64,000 bases of DNA from Craterostigma plantagineum (Eukaryota; Streptophyta; Magnoliopsida; Lamiales; Linderniaceae), in NCBI GenBank assembly GCA_027422505.1, contig JAPQWV010000674.1, positions 1 to 64,000 of the forward strand, given 5' to 3'. Below the pieces are notes generated by a model. The model was given only the letters and a program-made list of their open reading frames with translations, ran no database searches and was not told the DNA's origin. Shown piece by piece: positions 11,462 to 24,103 of the stretch (position 1 is its first letter; each line of letters begins with the position of its first letter). The position numbers and the translations under genes are program-made.

Positions 11462-12254
11462 GTTTCGGTAGGAATTCCCGGTGTAAAAAAAAGGAAAATA
11501 ACGACACCAACTGACCTTGTATATCCGACATCAAAATTGATAGCCACTAAAGATGACCTGAACAACTTCAAATGTCAGGACGAGATTCTCCTATCCATTT
11601 TGAGGAGTCATCACCTCGGGTATGCCTTCTCAACATCAGTCCAAGTCCCCACAGTCTATCTCCAACAGTTCTGGGGGACAATAAAGACCAAGATTGCTGC
11701 CGAGCATCTATTACGAAGCCCATATAACAAGTGAGACGGTGCAAATCACCAGGGAGTTTATTCGACAAATCCTTCGTCTGCCAAGTCAGCCGAATACGAA
11801 GATGAGGCATCCGAGGATGAACTCCTAGAGGACATGATGAAGATGGGATACTACACTCAAATCAAATTCATATCCCATTTTTCAGCAGGCCATGATACCC
11901 CATCCCTGGCAAACATTCTTTGCATTCGTCAATAAGTGCTTCTCTCTAAAGCACTCAGGCTGGGACAGATGCAATCTAACAATTCTTCGCATCTTCCACG
12001 GGATTGTGTTTAGGAAGAATTAAGACTTCGCCAAGCTCGTCACCACGAATCTAGACGATCAACTGCACCAGCGAACAAAGTCGAGAAAACCACAGAACTT
12101 GCCGTATCTCCGATGGTTCTCGTTAATGATTCACCAATTCATGACAATAAAGGCAGAGATACCCAGACGACCTGCAGAAGAGAACTTCACCGCACCGAAC
12201 TATGATATCTCAAAAGGGGAAGACCGAGGAGAAGTACTCGCACACAGCTATGCT
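11462..12254 (+). pseudogene. A1 aORF, N-terminal part (up to the hAT2 insertion)
   Basis: The conserved frame begins directly after the CAG at 11459-11461 with two bases completing a codon. It then reads a Lys/Arg-rich stretch (GVKKRKITTPTDLVYPTSK), FKCQDEILLSIL and VPTVYLQQFWGTI. A TGA stops it at 11732. Further pieces follow: IPHPWQTFFAFVNKCFSLKH near 11900, then ILRIFHGIVF, then PYLRWFSLMIHQFM. All three blocks have counterparts in B2, A2 and F, so this is a real protein family rather than a chance frame. The function is unknown. The element type suggests an env-like or accessory protein, but I see no convincing signal peptide or membrane segment. From memory, similar fragments are common in Asteraceae protein sets as uncharacterised or mis-named entries; I could not verify this. 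Confidence 0.7.
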
Positions 12255-14822
12255 TAGACCTGGGCTTTGGGCAGAATTGGGGCGGTTCCGGGCCGATTCC
12301 ACCGATTCCGGTTCAATCGGTTTCGCCGTGGTACCGGTTCCGGTTCTTGGACCATTTTCCCGGGACCGGCCCAGAACCATACTACGAACCCCCGGGCCTG
12401 CATTGGGCCGGTTCCGGTTCCAAAACCGGAACCGGCCCATTTAATTTATTTATTTATTTTTTATTTTTTTACTTTGAAAAAATTCTTTAGAAAATATCCA
12501 AAAGTTTTATTCCAAAAAAACAATAAAAAAGATAAGAAAATTACAAAAAATAAAACGTCTCGAGCGACGGCGGATAGGATCGGATAGAGAGTCGCGTTCG
12601 ACTTCCACCAGGCCAAAACGTCGAAGTCTTCAGGACCGCGTTTTGGTCTTCGTCTTTTGTGCGTTCAATCTTCGCAGTAGTTCCATTGCGCCGCCGCCTC
12701 CTTTCGACGAACCGGCTTCGCTCGCGGGTACGGGTTGCTCCACACTTTGTCCCTGCTCAGTTGCATAAACAGAAAAAAGTTCTCGGAGAGAAACGTGAAT
12801 TGATGCCTTTTGGTCCTCCACTGTCTTTCCAAGAAACTGAGCATAATATTTGAAAAAATATCAAAAGTATAAACACTGCAACTAGGGTCGAGTGAGGCCG
12901 ACAAACCGTGCACTATTGGGATGATTTCCCAATACTTCCTGAACTTAGCTCCATGTTTTGGATGAAGCACCCAAGTATGGACTATTGCGATACTCCAACT
13001 TGTAGCACATCGCGAAGAGGTTCGGGACGAACAATGGGGACGTCGGGTAGTGAACTCCGGAAAATTTCTCCATAGCCTCGGCGAACACTTCAAGTATGGA
13101 CACGACCAAACCAGCAATATCCCAATCAGTTTGTCGTAATTCATACCTGGAGGTGTTGCCGAGTGCGACCTCGTTCCAAAAAGGCATCAACAAGTCCTTT
13201 TAGCGCTGACGGTGCTGAGGAGGTGGTACAACGAGTTCCACCTAGTCGGAACTGGCAATGGAAACTTCTTGTATGTGAGGCCGGCGGCAAGGACAATTTG
13301 CTTCCACGACGTTCCGTTGCGGCGTTCCAGAAGTAACTTACCTATCACCTTAAATTTTTCTACAATATCTCCCAAAATTTCGTCAAAAGCACATTTCACA
13401 CACAAGTTAATAATATGACTAGCGCACCTTAGTAATCGGCCGTCTAACGGTAACTTAAGATGTCTACGGAGGATCGCAATCGCTACGTTGTTCGCGCTAG
13501 CATTATCTAAGGTGGTAGACATAATTTTATATTGAATACAGTATTTATTAATCACATTCAACACATAGTTCGATATCGTAGTGGCGTTATGTTGCGAATC
13601 TAGGGGATATAGAGAAAGAATACGTTTTTGCATAGTCCATGTTTCATCTATCCAATGGGCGGTGACGACTAAATAAGATTGCGACGTAATGTTAGTCCAA
13701 ATATCGGTAGTCAAACAATTCCTACATGAAATGTTTGCTAAATGACTAATTGAGCTAGACTGATATTCCTTAAAAGTTTCTAAGACATATTTCCTAAGGG
13801 TTTTACGGGTCACGTTATAGAATCCGGGTTGTATCGTACTCGTAAATTCGATAAACCCTTCACTTTCCGCAATGCAAAAGGGTTCTTCACACATTACTAC
13901 GAATTTAACTAAGGCTTTCTTAGAAATTTCCATATTAATAACAAAATTCTTACCCGTACTTACGTTTATTTGTTGTTGTCGGGGTTCGGTTCCTACCGGC
14001 TCTAGATCGTCCCCGAAGTTATGCGCCCTCTGGAGGTGTTTTTTCATCGAGCCCGTCCCACCTTGATTCGGTCCGCTCTTAATTGTGTAGGGGTGGCAGC
14101 AGATTTGGCAATAAGCGGTACATGCAGCGGGATTATTTTTATCCATTTCTAAGTCGAAAGAATTCCATACCTTAGGCCGCCGAACACGCGGTTGTTGGTT
14201 CCTTCTTGTTATCGCCGTAGAAGCTTGACTCGGTCCCTCGTCGGTCGCCGCCGTCGTATTCGGTTCCGGTACATCGGTCTCCTCGTCGGTGTCGCCATTT
14301 CCCCGAAATGTATCGGCGTGACCTAAAACCATAAAAAAATCTTCATCGCGAGGGTTAGGATTTCTCGATGACGACGCCATTAGTGTAAAATAATAATTCA
14401 ATTATTTGTAATAATAAGTGAGTGTGTGTGTAGTGTAGTGTAAATAAAATAATTATTATTGTTAATGATATTAAATATTAATATGAGGATGATTTTTTGA
14501 GAGCTTTTTGAGAGAGAGTGGAAGAGATTTGGATGTAATTGTTATGGTTAAAATGAGGTGGTATTTACAGATTTTTCGTTCGGGGGTAAAATGGTAATTT
14601 ACAGTATTTAAAGAATAAAATAAATCAGAAGCTCGTTGGCCCAATGGCTATATAGCCGTTGGGCCGGCGGAACCGCAGAACCGGAACCGGTAATCCGCGA
14701 TTCCGAGTTCCGCGAACCCGCCCCATTCATTTTAACTGGGCCGGTTACTGGTTCCAGAACCGGATCTACCGGTTCCGGTTCTGGGCCGGTTTCGGGTTGG
14801 ACCGGCCCAAAACCTAGGTCTA
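12255..14822 (-). mobile_element. hAT transposon hAT2 (2568 bp) inside the A1 aORF
   Basis: Terminal inverted repeats are TAGACCTGGGCTTTGGGC at the left and, on the opposite strand, TAGACCTAGGTTTTGGGC at the right. Flanks are GCTATGCT (12247-12254) and GCTATGCC (14823-14830), an 8-bp duplication with one mismatch, as expected for hAT. Both subterminal regions (12280-12440 and 14650-14815) are packed with GGTTCCGG and AACCGG motifs. The element carries one decayed minus-strand transposase. Short frames at 12202-12587 on both strands come from the subterminal repeats. Confidence 0.9.
12630..14380 (-). pseudogene. hAT2 transposase, C-terminally truncated and frameshifted
   Basis: The preferred start is the Met of MASSSRNPNPRDEDFF at 14380. 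A BED-type zinc finger is present (CQICCHPYTIK followed by KKHLQRAH). The core has LTTDIWTNITSQSYLVVTAHW, where the Asp should be catalytic, then TLDNASANNVAIAIL with the second Asp, then CASHIINLCVK and VPTRWNSLY. The first frame ends at 13187. A second frame (13193-12945) continues with WDIAGLVVSILEVFAEAMEK and HYPTSPLF, and a third continues to about 12665 with HPKHGAKFRKYW. The hAT C-terminal dimerisation block seen in hAT1 (STVAVEHAFS) is not found. The protein is therefore dead, and movement would need a helper transposase. Confidence 0.85.
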
Positions 14823-14830
14823 GCTATGCC

Positions 14831-17504
14831 AATTTTGCGCGATTAATTAGCCTTGGCCAGCCCCGACGAAATGGAAGCTTACTGCCAAAAATATAATGTA
14901 TATAACCCCATGTCTCAGGAAAACCCCCCAGAGTCTGACCCAGGGGTTAGTGAGAGAGAGAGAGAGAGGGAAACAGTGAGAACCCGAGAGAACCCTCAGA
15001 ACAACAGATAGCACCTCAACAACCCCAACAGACCTCCCAACAAACCATCCATGACCAACCGCACGAGGAACGACCACAAGCCGAGCAGCTCGAACAACCA
15101 CAAATGGTCGTTACCGAATCAATTCCGACAGAAGTCACCCAGCCAGTAAAAGACGGGTCACCCCCTAGGATAGAAGACGCCAAAACCGACCCGACGCAGA
15201 AATCGACGGCGTAAGCACAACCTGAACCTGACCATTCACTTGCCTCCCAACAGGCAAGTGTCTCAAAATCCTCAGAACGTCCCCAAATCACACACACCTC
15301 GGCTCCTGTGTCTACTCCACTAGAAGATATCACTATTCCCACGACACAGTCCGAGTCTCAGCCTGTCTTACAGGCCTCAACGGCCATAGAAGAGCAAATT
15401 GAAGCTCTTCAAGGATTGGACGGAAGCCTCATGGATGATGATTACCTCAACAGCTCACCATCCGAGAGCAACTATAGAGGACCTAGTCCTATACGTGTGC
15501 CAACGGGAAGTGGCCCAGGTGAAAGTTCCACTCAAGCCCATCTCCTCAATGAGGCCTTAACTACCCAAGCACTATCTCCAAAAGATGTGTCGCAAGGAGA
15601 GATCGGAAGACCCACGGATTTCTGTTGACGAGGGCCGCCCTGACTCAGTCAAGGTGCTAACGGCTAACCCTAGTGGCGCCGGAGCAACTCCCACAGGTCT
15701 GACGACGGCCTACCTAGAAAATCGCCTTTTTGAGTTCTTTGAAAATGTCACCCTACCATGGGTTCGAGGACTCGTTAGGGATGCCATTCAAAATGTCTCA
15801 ACAGACAAAGGAGGCCCCCTGGTGGAACAATCGTCATCACAACCTCGCGTTATCTCGCTGCCACCACGAGTAACTAATCAACCCGACCCGTACACCATGC
15901 TGTTAACCGAGCTTTTCGACATTGGTATTGCTCGTCTTCTAGACCTCAACACAAAGCGCAACCGCAAAAAAGAAGAACTCTAAAGGAAGTTGCTCGCAGG
16001 TGGAGTCATTCCACCATCGGATACCCGCCGCCAGGAAGGCTCGAGAGAGAAGCATCGTCATGACGATCCTGACGACCATGATCGTCCTGAGGGGGAGAAG
16101 AGGCCCAGAACCACAGTAGAAGGCAGCCGTGCACGTGTACGAGGACATGGAGTGCAAACTCGTGGATGCGGTCTTCCCGATCATCCAACCCACCACCACC
16201 ACCAAGGTCCTCCAGGGGAAGACAAGCTACGCCAGAGCCGAACCAAACAACTTCTCTTGGCGAAGTCGCGTCCGTTCCCTCAACGACCTCCACCCAATCA
16301 GTCCAGACAACTACGAACCCTTGTCCCAAAGATCCTCAAGTATATATCGACAAATACATCTTAGAGGAGGAGTGGATGATGAGAACAGAGACAGAAGAAG
16401 AGTCCCGCCTGAGGATTGAAAGCGTCAGAAGTTTTTTAAAAGCGGCGGCATCAGGCTTCTGTTTTATCGAGCGAGAATAAGAGGAGCAAGGAGAAAATCC
16501 TGAGGCAGACCTCCCAGAACTTCTAGACCTTCTTCAACATCAGGTGCCCGAGAGACCAACGCCGGGCTACGAGTTCATAGAAACTCGTTGGAGAAACGTG
16601 AAGATCAAGGCCTTTCCTTGAACACTATTATCCAAGGATCTTGCGGAAGGAGGCAGAAATAAAGGGGATCAACGAGCTAAATCTTTGAGGTCTTGAGCAC
16701 TTACGAGGAACGTCCAAGGGTCTTCGCCATCAGATCATGCTCTGGAAAAGCTCAGGAAGAAGTGGAATGACTACAGAGCAATACAAGAAGCATCTCAGAG
16801 CTCAAATGGCCATCTGTGACATTCAAAAGGTAGAGTGCGGGATGGAAAGATATATAGGCTTGTCTATGTGATAGAGAGGTACGACATGTCTATCGATAGG
16901 TTTACAGAAGCCGATCTTCCGTTCTTTCCATTAGGCGAACTAAACAAGCTTTACAACTTGTATCGCAACAAGTTCATCCTCGACAATCGGGAGAAAAGAG
17001 AAGGATACAGAGCTATCAAAGAATGCATGCTGAGGCAGATCAAGTTCTACGCTTCACATGACTTCAAATGGCCTTGGAAAGTAATATGAGCAAAGTAAAC
17101 TTGACGCAGCCTGATAATAGGTACAAGGATCTGGATCAATTCGGCGAAGGTTACATCTTCCATTGAACCACAACCTGCGGTCACATACCTACAACGAACA
17201 AAAAATTAGATGCATGCACTCTTATTATCAGAAGCTGCCAAGTTCTCTGATGAACTATGCAGGTAATCCTGAAACAACTTAGAGACAAGAGACGATCCCA
17301 GACGATACAATCCTTGAAGGCACAGATAAACCAAAACAATCTGTTCTCGATAAATTCATCCAAGCTATCCTAGATCGAATTGTTCTCAGAAACAACATCA
17401 GACAGTTCGAGCACGCTCTAGGATTCAGGAAGACATACTTAGCTCATAGGGAATCTCCACCTCCTTCTCACTCGAAGAAAAAAAGAAAAAGACTTAGACG
17501 ATAG
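14831..17504 (+). pseudogene. A1 aORF, C-terminal part (after hAT2)
   Basis: The aORF resumes after the duplicated target site, with many frameshifts. 14900-15980 encodes a Pro/Ser/Gln-rich, apparently disordered middle part; 15308-15628 and 15585-15983 are the longest open pieces. 15990-16480 is basic and His/Arg-rich. 16835-17089 carries the conserved block FTEADLPFFPLGELNKLYNL and CMLRQIKFYASHDF. The end at 17504 reads RQFEHALGFRKTYLAHR followed by KKKRKRLRR and a stop, a possible nuclear localisation signal. The same EH.LG block closes the B2, B4 and A2 copies, which fixes this stop as the natural end. The polypurine tract follows 22 bases downstream. Confidence 0.7.
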
Positions 17505-17525
17505 GCAACTTTGTAATTTGGACAC

Positions 17526-17537
17526 TTAGGGGGAGAG
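17526..17537 (+). promoter_or_regulatory. A1 polypurine tract
   Basis: TTAGGGGGAGAG lies immediately upstream of the 3' LTR and is the expected primer for plus-strand DNA synthesis. The equivalent in A2 is TAAGGGGGAGAT at 35063-35074. Confidence 0.8.
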
Positions 17538-17843
17538 TGTTAGGAAAATTAAAAGTGTCCAAAATATTTATTCTAAGTCTTTTTTATTTCATTATAATGT
17601 ATTTTATATGCTTTATCTTAGTTAATTATTTTGTAGTTGTAATGGGCTTGTTAGGGTGCCCAATAGGCTTAATCCTTTCAAAGGAATTTAAGCTTAAACC
17701 CTAACAACGTTTTAATCTAAGTTTCCATTTTGTTAATTTACTTCACGTAGGCAAACTCTATAAAACCTCCAAACCCTGTTCACGTATTCAACGAAGGTTT
17801 TAATCTTTATCCAAGTGTTCTTGGATAATCTGGAATTACAACA
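17538..17843 (+). repeat. A1 3' LTR (about 306 bp)
   Basis: It begins TGTTAGGAAAATTAAAAGTG directly after the polypurine tract and ends near TTACAACA. It shares the TTAGG start, an AAGTGTCC/TAGTGTCC block and overall layout with the A2 LTR at 35075-35365. A TATAAAACC box-like sequence (about 17759) may be the element promoter. The exact right end is uncertain by a few bases because the left LTR is not in the window. Confidence 0.7.
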
Positions 17844-18430
17844 TTTCTCAATTTCTCTGATTTCGATCGTTCGAATTCCGTTCGCTCGGTTTGAAGCAAT
17901 CGACGAAAAAACCTTTCACAGTATTTTCCCGATTTGTTTGAATCCCTAATTTCAATCGCCAGACTCTGTCTCATTTAGAGTAAATCGACTTTCAAATTAT
18001 TCAACGTCGAATCGCCCGATTGTTGTCTCTTTGATGGTACTGCAATTGAAATTGCCCGATGACGCATCGCCCGATTGCTTACCCAATTTTGAATTTCGAT
18101 CGCCCGATTCTGTCTTCTCTCTCATTACTTTGATTCACCCGATTGACAGCTCTGCGATCGCCCGATTTTTAATTCAATTTTGGCATTGCTCGATTTTGCA
18201 AATGTACACGATTCTTACGTCATTGCAAATCGTTACTTCATCGCCCGATTGTCACCAAAATTCACTTGTTAAAATTTGCTAAGTCCCATAACATAAAACA
18301 ATTTTGAATCGTGCGAAGTTTAAGTCAATTACTACACATTAACTATTGCTTCGTCGAACCTTTGAATTTTTTTAAGTGTTGAAACAATTGGATTCACAAG
18401 CAAATGCTTACTAATGATTTGAGCTTATTT
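17844..18430 (+). other. A2 spacer before the aORF, dense in ATCGCCCGATT
   Basis: No supportable gene. ATCGCCCGATT and close variants recur about eight times between 17990 and 18260 (a clear copy at 18011-18021). The stretch ends in CTTATTTTACAG, a splice-acceptor-like sequence, at 18430, just before the aORF. The frame 18031-18282 is made of the repeat. Confidence 0.6.
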
Positions 18431-20134
18431 TACAGCTTCTTCAATATGATGAGACGAATCGACGACATTTTCCCATCTAAAGTCTGGGCATAAAGACTAC
18501 CCAATAACATGTAGTTAGATTTTGAAAACACACCCTGCCCAGATCCCATCATCCTCAAAATGCTACAAAACCACCCCTTGAAAACTGCCTTAAATATCAC
18601 CGGGTTCATCCCTAAAATCTATGTACAATAATTCTGGACCACTCTTCAAAGCCCGAAAATAATCCAAAACAAACCAGTCTCTCAGCCTACATTGACAAAA
18701 CCATAAAGGTTCTAACCCCAACCATCCTTCGCTCCCTCCATAATCTCCCACACTCACTACTCTACGACACACATCCTCTTAATGGTGACCTGATAAGCGA
18801 CTTCCTTTTCATGGGACACAAACCAATCACCCAACAGTCCATTCATCTCCCTGACTTCTCCGCCAAAGATATACCTCAACCCTGGCGGACACTATTCATC
18901 ATCGTCAACAAGTGCTAAGCACACTGAGTCTGATCGTTGTAATCGCCAAATCATGCTGATCCTCCACGACATCGCCTTCAACAAAAGTTACGATGTCGCC
19001 CAACTTATTTGGTCGGACATTCTTGACCAGCTAAGAAGACGAGGACTAGGATCGACAAAGAAGGTGCTACCCTACCTCCGATGGCTTCCTGTCATCGTCC
19101 AGCACTTCTTGGACCTCCACCCAGAGATAGAGCGCCGTCCCCAGGACGAAGGATACAAATCCCGAAACTGGGAAAATTATATCAAAAACCAAGTTTGATC
19201 AGGAGGCCATGGTTTTGACTGAACATCTTCTTCTAACCAAGTTTGGTCAAACCGATCCTATGCCTCAAGCCTACCTTCGAGCAAACAACCTCGAAGAAAT
19301 TCCCGTGGTCCATCACAACCCAGCTGGACCTAACCCGGGGACAAGCCAAACCCTCGAGCCAAGTGTAGGTCTGGGAAGCATCGCATCACCCAAATGCAAA
19401 CAAAAGAGAAAATCAAAAGGGGGTGACGTAAGCCGCAAGCAAGAATGACTCACCAACAAAAATGCGACTGTCGTCCTTCATCCTCCAGTCCACAAATAAG
19501 TCGGACCGAGCCCATAACTGCAGGGGATGACTTTGTCTTCCCCGTGTAGAAGTCGCGTCATCTGGTCCAATCGCGCAAATTACCACACTTGTCCACTTAA
19601 TCATCTCCCAACTGATGATTGTTTCACATACACACGAGGAACCAAGTTAGCCATCACCGTCTCGCTCGGAGTCAGTTGATGTTAAATTACGCAGTCCTCA
19701 GTCTCAGACTGCACCTTCCTTGACCATGCAAAGTCTAGTGTCCTCACCACCCATATTTTTTCCATTTTCTAGGACACAAACACATTTTTCGCTCCGGCAG
19801 ATCTTGGTGATATGTCCTGAACGCTCTTTGATATCTCCGTACTAGCGGCTAGTCAGGGACTAAGCGAAAACCCCACAGAGGTCAACAAAACAACAGCTGC
19901 TGCATTGGGCCATCGATCTGAGCAAGTCTCCACATCGATGTCAACGGTACGCCTAAGTGGCCCCAATTTTTTCATCCTGTGCAAACAAGCGGCATATCAG
20001 TGATCCTCTCTTCTGATGTTGTGACGGCAGAACGTCTTCGTGACACCGCCCCGTTATTTTCCCCGTGCAAAGAGTTCGAGGATTCGATCATGATCTAAGT
20101 GTACGACGCACTCAACACCCCACTCGAGACAAAG
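18431..20134 (+). pseudogene. A2 aORF, first part (up to the B2 insertion)
   Basis: The conserved frame enters near 18500 with PCPDPIILKMLQNHP and FIPKIYVQQFWTTLQ, matching A1 (VPTVYLQQFWGTI) and B2 (VPMVYHQQFWGRI). It then reads IPQPWRTLFIIVNKC near 18870-18915, the second shared block. The piece 18953-19198 (LILHDIAFNKSYDVAQLIW) aligns with the B-family segment after that block. Stops occur at 18485 and 18510, and several frameshifts follow. Downstream to 20134 only short broken frames are seen. The TTTTACAG acceptor here is one base out of phase relative to the other copies, probably through a later indel. Confidence 0.6.
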
Positions 20135-20485
20135 TGTTAGGCCCTCGATTATCAACTCATATGATCCTAGACTTTAATCCTTAGTTAATCGATTAGAATC
20201 CTATGAAATCTAAGCTCGATCGAAAAACTCGTTTGAAACCTCGAGAGAGAATTTTCTTAGTGAGATGAAGATTCTGTTGTTTTTCTCTCTAGAGTTCGGA
20301 TTGGCAGCCTTTCGGATCAATTCCATAATTTTTTGTTTTAAGCTCAAATGTTTACATGGTATTTATACCAAGCAAACTTGGTATAAACAACAAGCTAGTC
20401 CTAATTTAAGGATAAATATAATAAAATCCCCTAACTACAAGGACATCTAATGTAATCAAAGAACAACTAAAACGTATATTCTACA
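20135..20485 (-). repeat. B2 3' LTR (351 bp)
   Basis: Plus-strand ends are TGTTAGG and TTCTACA. It is flanked on the left by CAAAG and on the right by the polypurine tract, which reads AGCGGGAGAA on the minus strand. It carries the paired TTGGTATAAA landmarks of the family. Confidence 0.9.
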
Positions 20486-20518
20486 TTCTCCCGCTTTGTG
20501 CGTGATTGCCCTTCCGTG

Positions 20519-23500
20519 CTATCTGTCCCGTCGGGCATAGTATGACCTGCGCAAACCCAGCGCGTGCTCGTAGTTTCTTAGAGTGTTTCTCAGCTCCAAA
20601 CGCTCCTCGATGGCTTCAAGTAGTTCCATCAGATGCGGATTTTCACTCACGAACCTATGAAGCTTCAGCATTGTCTCTCGGTCGATTTCTTCCAATCTCT
20701 TCTCTATATTCTTCCTGATGACATTGAGCGTCCCGTCACAGAATTTGTGTATCTCAGTCTTCAGCATCAATATGTTCTTCTTGACAATTGGATTGTGGTA
20801 GGTGATTCCTAAGACTGAGCTTATGTGCACGTGATTGTTGGGAAGCCCGTCGATCTCAGGTCCTTTGTTAAGCGGCGCGGTCATGTTGACCTTCTTCATA
20901 TTTCTCTTCAGAGCCATCTGAAGGTCGTGTGTGGCATGTTACTTGACCTGACGCATCATGAACCGGTAGAGTCCCTCGAGTCCTTCCTTCTTTATAAAGC
21001 CTTGAGGACCCTTGTACTTCTCTACGTATAGCTGGTAGAGACAGTACACCTCCTCGGCAGGGAGGTAAGGTAGGTCGCTCTCGCTTAGCTCTTCTCGAGT
21101 TCTGTCTATCCGTTCTATGATATAGAATGGAGTAGGAAGATTGCCTTTCGTACAGTAGACACATACCAGCTGACAAATTGGGGATAGATCCTTAAAATGA
21201 CTCTTCAATTGTTCTTCTGGAATCCCCAGCGTCATATCATGTCCAAGTTGAGTTAGCATCCAAAGATACGACATCCTCTTCTGCTGTTCCCAGTGAGAGA
21301 TGCCTCTGAGCTCTAACTCGTTCAACTGGTTGACTTTGTCCGGTGACCTCCATATGTGCTGCGAACTACTTCTAGGTGGAATTTCAATCCTAATGTTTTC
21401 CCACGGCGTGTCGACTTAGCCTCGGAGGGTTATCCGCTCGACTCTGGAAGCCTCGGAGAATTTGCGTATGATCTTCACCTTCCTGAAGTTCTTCGCCTTC
21501 TATCAATACTAGGTTAACCGAAGCTTGTTGTAAGAAGTGTCGAACGTCCTTGAGCCACTGTCTTTGAAGATCATCGGACATACTGTGGGTCAGTCACTGT
21601 CCTTCGAAGATGTATTTGTTGAGGAACTCGTGTGGGTTGACACCACTTCTTGATCTTCACGAGTGGTCTGGAGCGATCGAGCTAGGAGTTGCTTCAGTTT
21701 CTGCCAAGGCCACGAGCATTGCGGCACTTGCTTCTTCTTCTGGAAGCAATGGGCTTCTGAAGGTTGTTGGAGGTGTGAGCGGAGGCATCCTTAGGTTGAA
21801 GGTTGGTGGTTCAATTTGGGTGATTTGGGTTAGAGTTTGGGTGGTGCGGTGCACGGTGGTTGTTTGTGTAGTGGGTTGTGAGGTTTCAGCGGCTCCAGTG
21901 CTTGTCTGCGTCGCGCCTGAACCTTGTCCTTGGCCACTTGAAGATGTCCTAGGTCTCTTCTACCCTTCATGATGATCCGGATCATCAGGGTCGTCATGTC
22001 GGCGTCTTAAGCGGGAGCTTTGGCCTCGGCAGGATTGAGTAGGAGGCTCAGAATGATCCGTCAGACACTTACAGAGTGATTCTTCCTGAGGCGTCCGGGT
22101 GTAAATTCCTATGAGTCGGGCGAGTAGAATATCATGGAGTTCGATGATGGGTATGGTGTATAGGTTGATGAGGATGGATGGGTTTATGAGAGGGTCGGTG
22201 GGTGTGGGTTGTGGGGATGTGAGGTCTGTTTGTGATGAAGGGCCCTCTGAGACGGGTGTTTTCCCGATGTCATGGAGGGATGTCTCGGTGGCTGCTAGCA
22301 CTCTCTCCATCATTTCATTTCAAGGGATTTGATGGCTGGAGAGAGGGCTGGTTGGAACTACGCTTCAGTCACAAACGGACAGACGCCTCCGATGTTGATA
22401 GACCAGGACGACTGATGTCGGCTGTTAACAACCCTTGAGTGATCCCTGTTTCAGTGGGTTGGCTCGTCGTCACTTGAGGTTGTGACGGGTCGAGACTTCC
22501 ACCCAATCCTCGATTTGAATCTAGAAGATTTGCATCTAAGGGTGTTGTTGCAAGATCTGACTTAACTTGCGAATCAGAGCTTTGGAGTTCATGGTTGTTA
22601 GTAAGCGGTGTTTGAACCTCCGCCACGACTGACGCAGAGTGTTCGAGCTGCGGCTCTAGATTGAGCGATGAAGGATCCTCAGCCCTTGGAGAGGTAACCA
22701 GCGTCGGGTCTAAGAGTGACAGCGTGGGAGACGGGCTCGATGGATAGAAGTTGACGTGTGGGAGGCCGTCTTATCAATCGAATCTCCTCATCTGACTCCG
22801 TGTCCAATGGGGTGGCCGTGTGAGGTAACATGATCAGCATCCTCACAGGCTTGTTCTGTCACTAGCGGCTCATTGGGTTGAATCATCAAGATCAGAGCCT
22901 CAGTCTCAGGCGTTGTAGCATATTGAAGTGGGCTGTGTCCCGTTTTTGCTTCGGGCTGTGCTTCATTCAGGATGTCCTCATGTGATCCTTGAAACACGCC
23001 TACATTAATGGGCACTTCCACTTGGAGCTCCTAAACTTGAGCTTCAACTTCCAACTCGTGGGCCACTTCATCGATTATCGTGGCATCTAGATCTGGTAGT
23101 TGAGCTTCTTGAGTTGGAGGCTCCTGTTCAAGCTCATGGGCTACTGCGCCAATCATTGCAGTCTCAGTACTTGGTTGTTGTTGAGGGCTCACATTTAAGT
23201 CTGTCGGGGGCCCTCTAATCATTGCTTCTGTCAAATGATTTTCCCGACAGTATAAACGATATGCGTATTCCGTGGGGTTAGCAAGACGGAGCAGCTTGAA
23301 AGAGATCGACATCGTCGGCTGATCCAGATCCATGAGGTTGGGGTTGTGGAAGAATTTTAGCCGGGATGGTTGGTAGTTTCCACCTGGAGGCAGACGAGGA
23401 ATGTTCTCGTGGATCTCCATGTGTTGAGCGATGATGTCCGAGAACCACCTCGCATACGGCACATTCTTCGATTGCTTGCTCTCCTTCTGTCGGACCTGTT

Positions 23501-24083
23501 CTACAAGATCGTTCCAGATCAGCTGCGCGAAATCGTAATTTTGGGAGAATATAATGCCATAGAAGATACGAAGTATGTTGTCATTGCCTTTGTCGAACCC
23601 AGCGTGCTTTGGCGATAGACACTTATTGATAATTCCAAAATGTGTCTTCCAAGGATGAAGGATCCCGTTGCTCTATACTTGCGCTAGCTTGACGAGTGCC
23701 GGTTGGTATCCCATGTGTATGAAATCCTGTACCATCTCCACATTAGTTGGCAAGGGGTCGTAGTTGTGGCTGAAAGGGAGGTCGAGGATGAGCCCAAAGT
23801 CGTTTTCTTGTTCATGCAGATATGCCTCGCCCCAATTACCATAGTGAGACCATACGCTCGTTCAACTACGTGACTCTTGATGCGTCCCCAGAACTGTTGG
23901 TGGTAGACCATTGGCACTGATGCCGTCACCGTGAGTGCGTGCCAAAGGGGATGGCCTTGAAGTATCGAACCATTATCTCGTTTGGACATCGAAATGTCGT
24001 CAGATCAAGTTGAAAATATGTGTCCTGTACGCTGAGATACATGTTATGGTCGTAGAGTGGTCATATGCTGGAAAGTTAGCCAT
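20519..24083 (-). pseudogene. B2 aORF, best-preserved full-length copy
   Basis: Read 24083 to 20519. After the splice-like CAG at 24086-24084 the conserved frame gives FQLDLTTFRCPNEIMV, then VPMVYHQQFWGRI. Next come HPWKTHFGIINKCLSPKHAG (about 23660-23600), ILRIFYGI and YARWFSDIIAQHME (23462 on). A long Pro/Glu/Ser-rich middle follows (23460-21660). The C-terminal domain is ELRGISHWEQQKRMSYLWML, LSESDLPYLPAEEVYCLYQL, YRFMMRQVK and HDLQMAL with NMKKVNM (21325-20750). The end reads NYEHALGLRRSYYARRDR with a stop at 20519. Frameshifts and stops are spread along it. The role is unknown. Conservation of four separate blocks between the A and B families argues that the protein was once under selection. 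Confidence 0.75.
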
Positions 24084-24103
24084 CTGAAATAGAATTAGAG
24101 AAA
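24084..24103 (-). promoter_or_regulatory. Candidate 3' splice site in front of the B2 aORF
   Basis: The minus strand reads TTCTCTAATTCTATTTCAG immediately before ATGGC. The equivalent site in element F (minus strand, about 57685-57668) is a T-rich stretch ending CAG, also followed by ATGGC. In both copies the ATG frame is not the conserved frame. The conserved frame starts with two bases completing a codon, which fits an exon join rather than an initiation codon. Confidence 0.5.

Larger units (their letters stand above)
7643..17843 (+). mobile_element. Copia element A1 (Sirevirus-like), 3' part, interrupted by hAT2
   Basis: A plus-strand element is present from the region just before RT to its 3' LTR: RT and partial RNase H (7643-9110), spacer with three polypurine motifs (9111-11460), aORF (11461-17504, split by hAT2), polypurine tract, and LTR (17538-17843). 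The 5' part lies left of B1, outside the window. Its LTR sequence differs from the B family but is related to that of A2. No primer site follows the LTR, which confirms it is the 3' LTR. What follows (17844 on) is the spacer of A2, so A1 is inferred to have inserted into A2. Confidence 0.75.

Noticed and set aside
12202..12587. Overlapping frames on both strands rich in Arg, Pro and Gly
   Set aside because: They are translations of the GGTTCCGG subterminal array of hAT2.
24081..24083. ATG after the CAG as the natural aORF start codon
   Set aside because: In B2 and in F (near 57668) this ATG frame meets a stop and is not the frame that carries the conserved aORF blocks. A1 has no ATG at that point.
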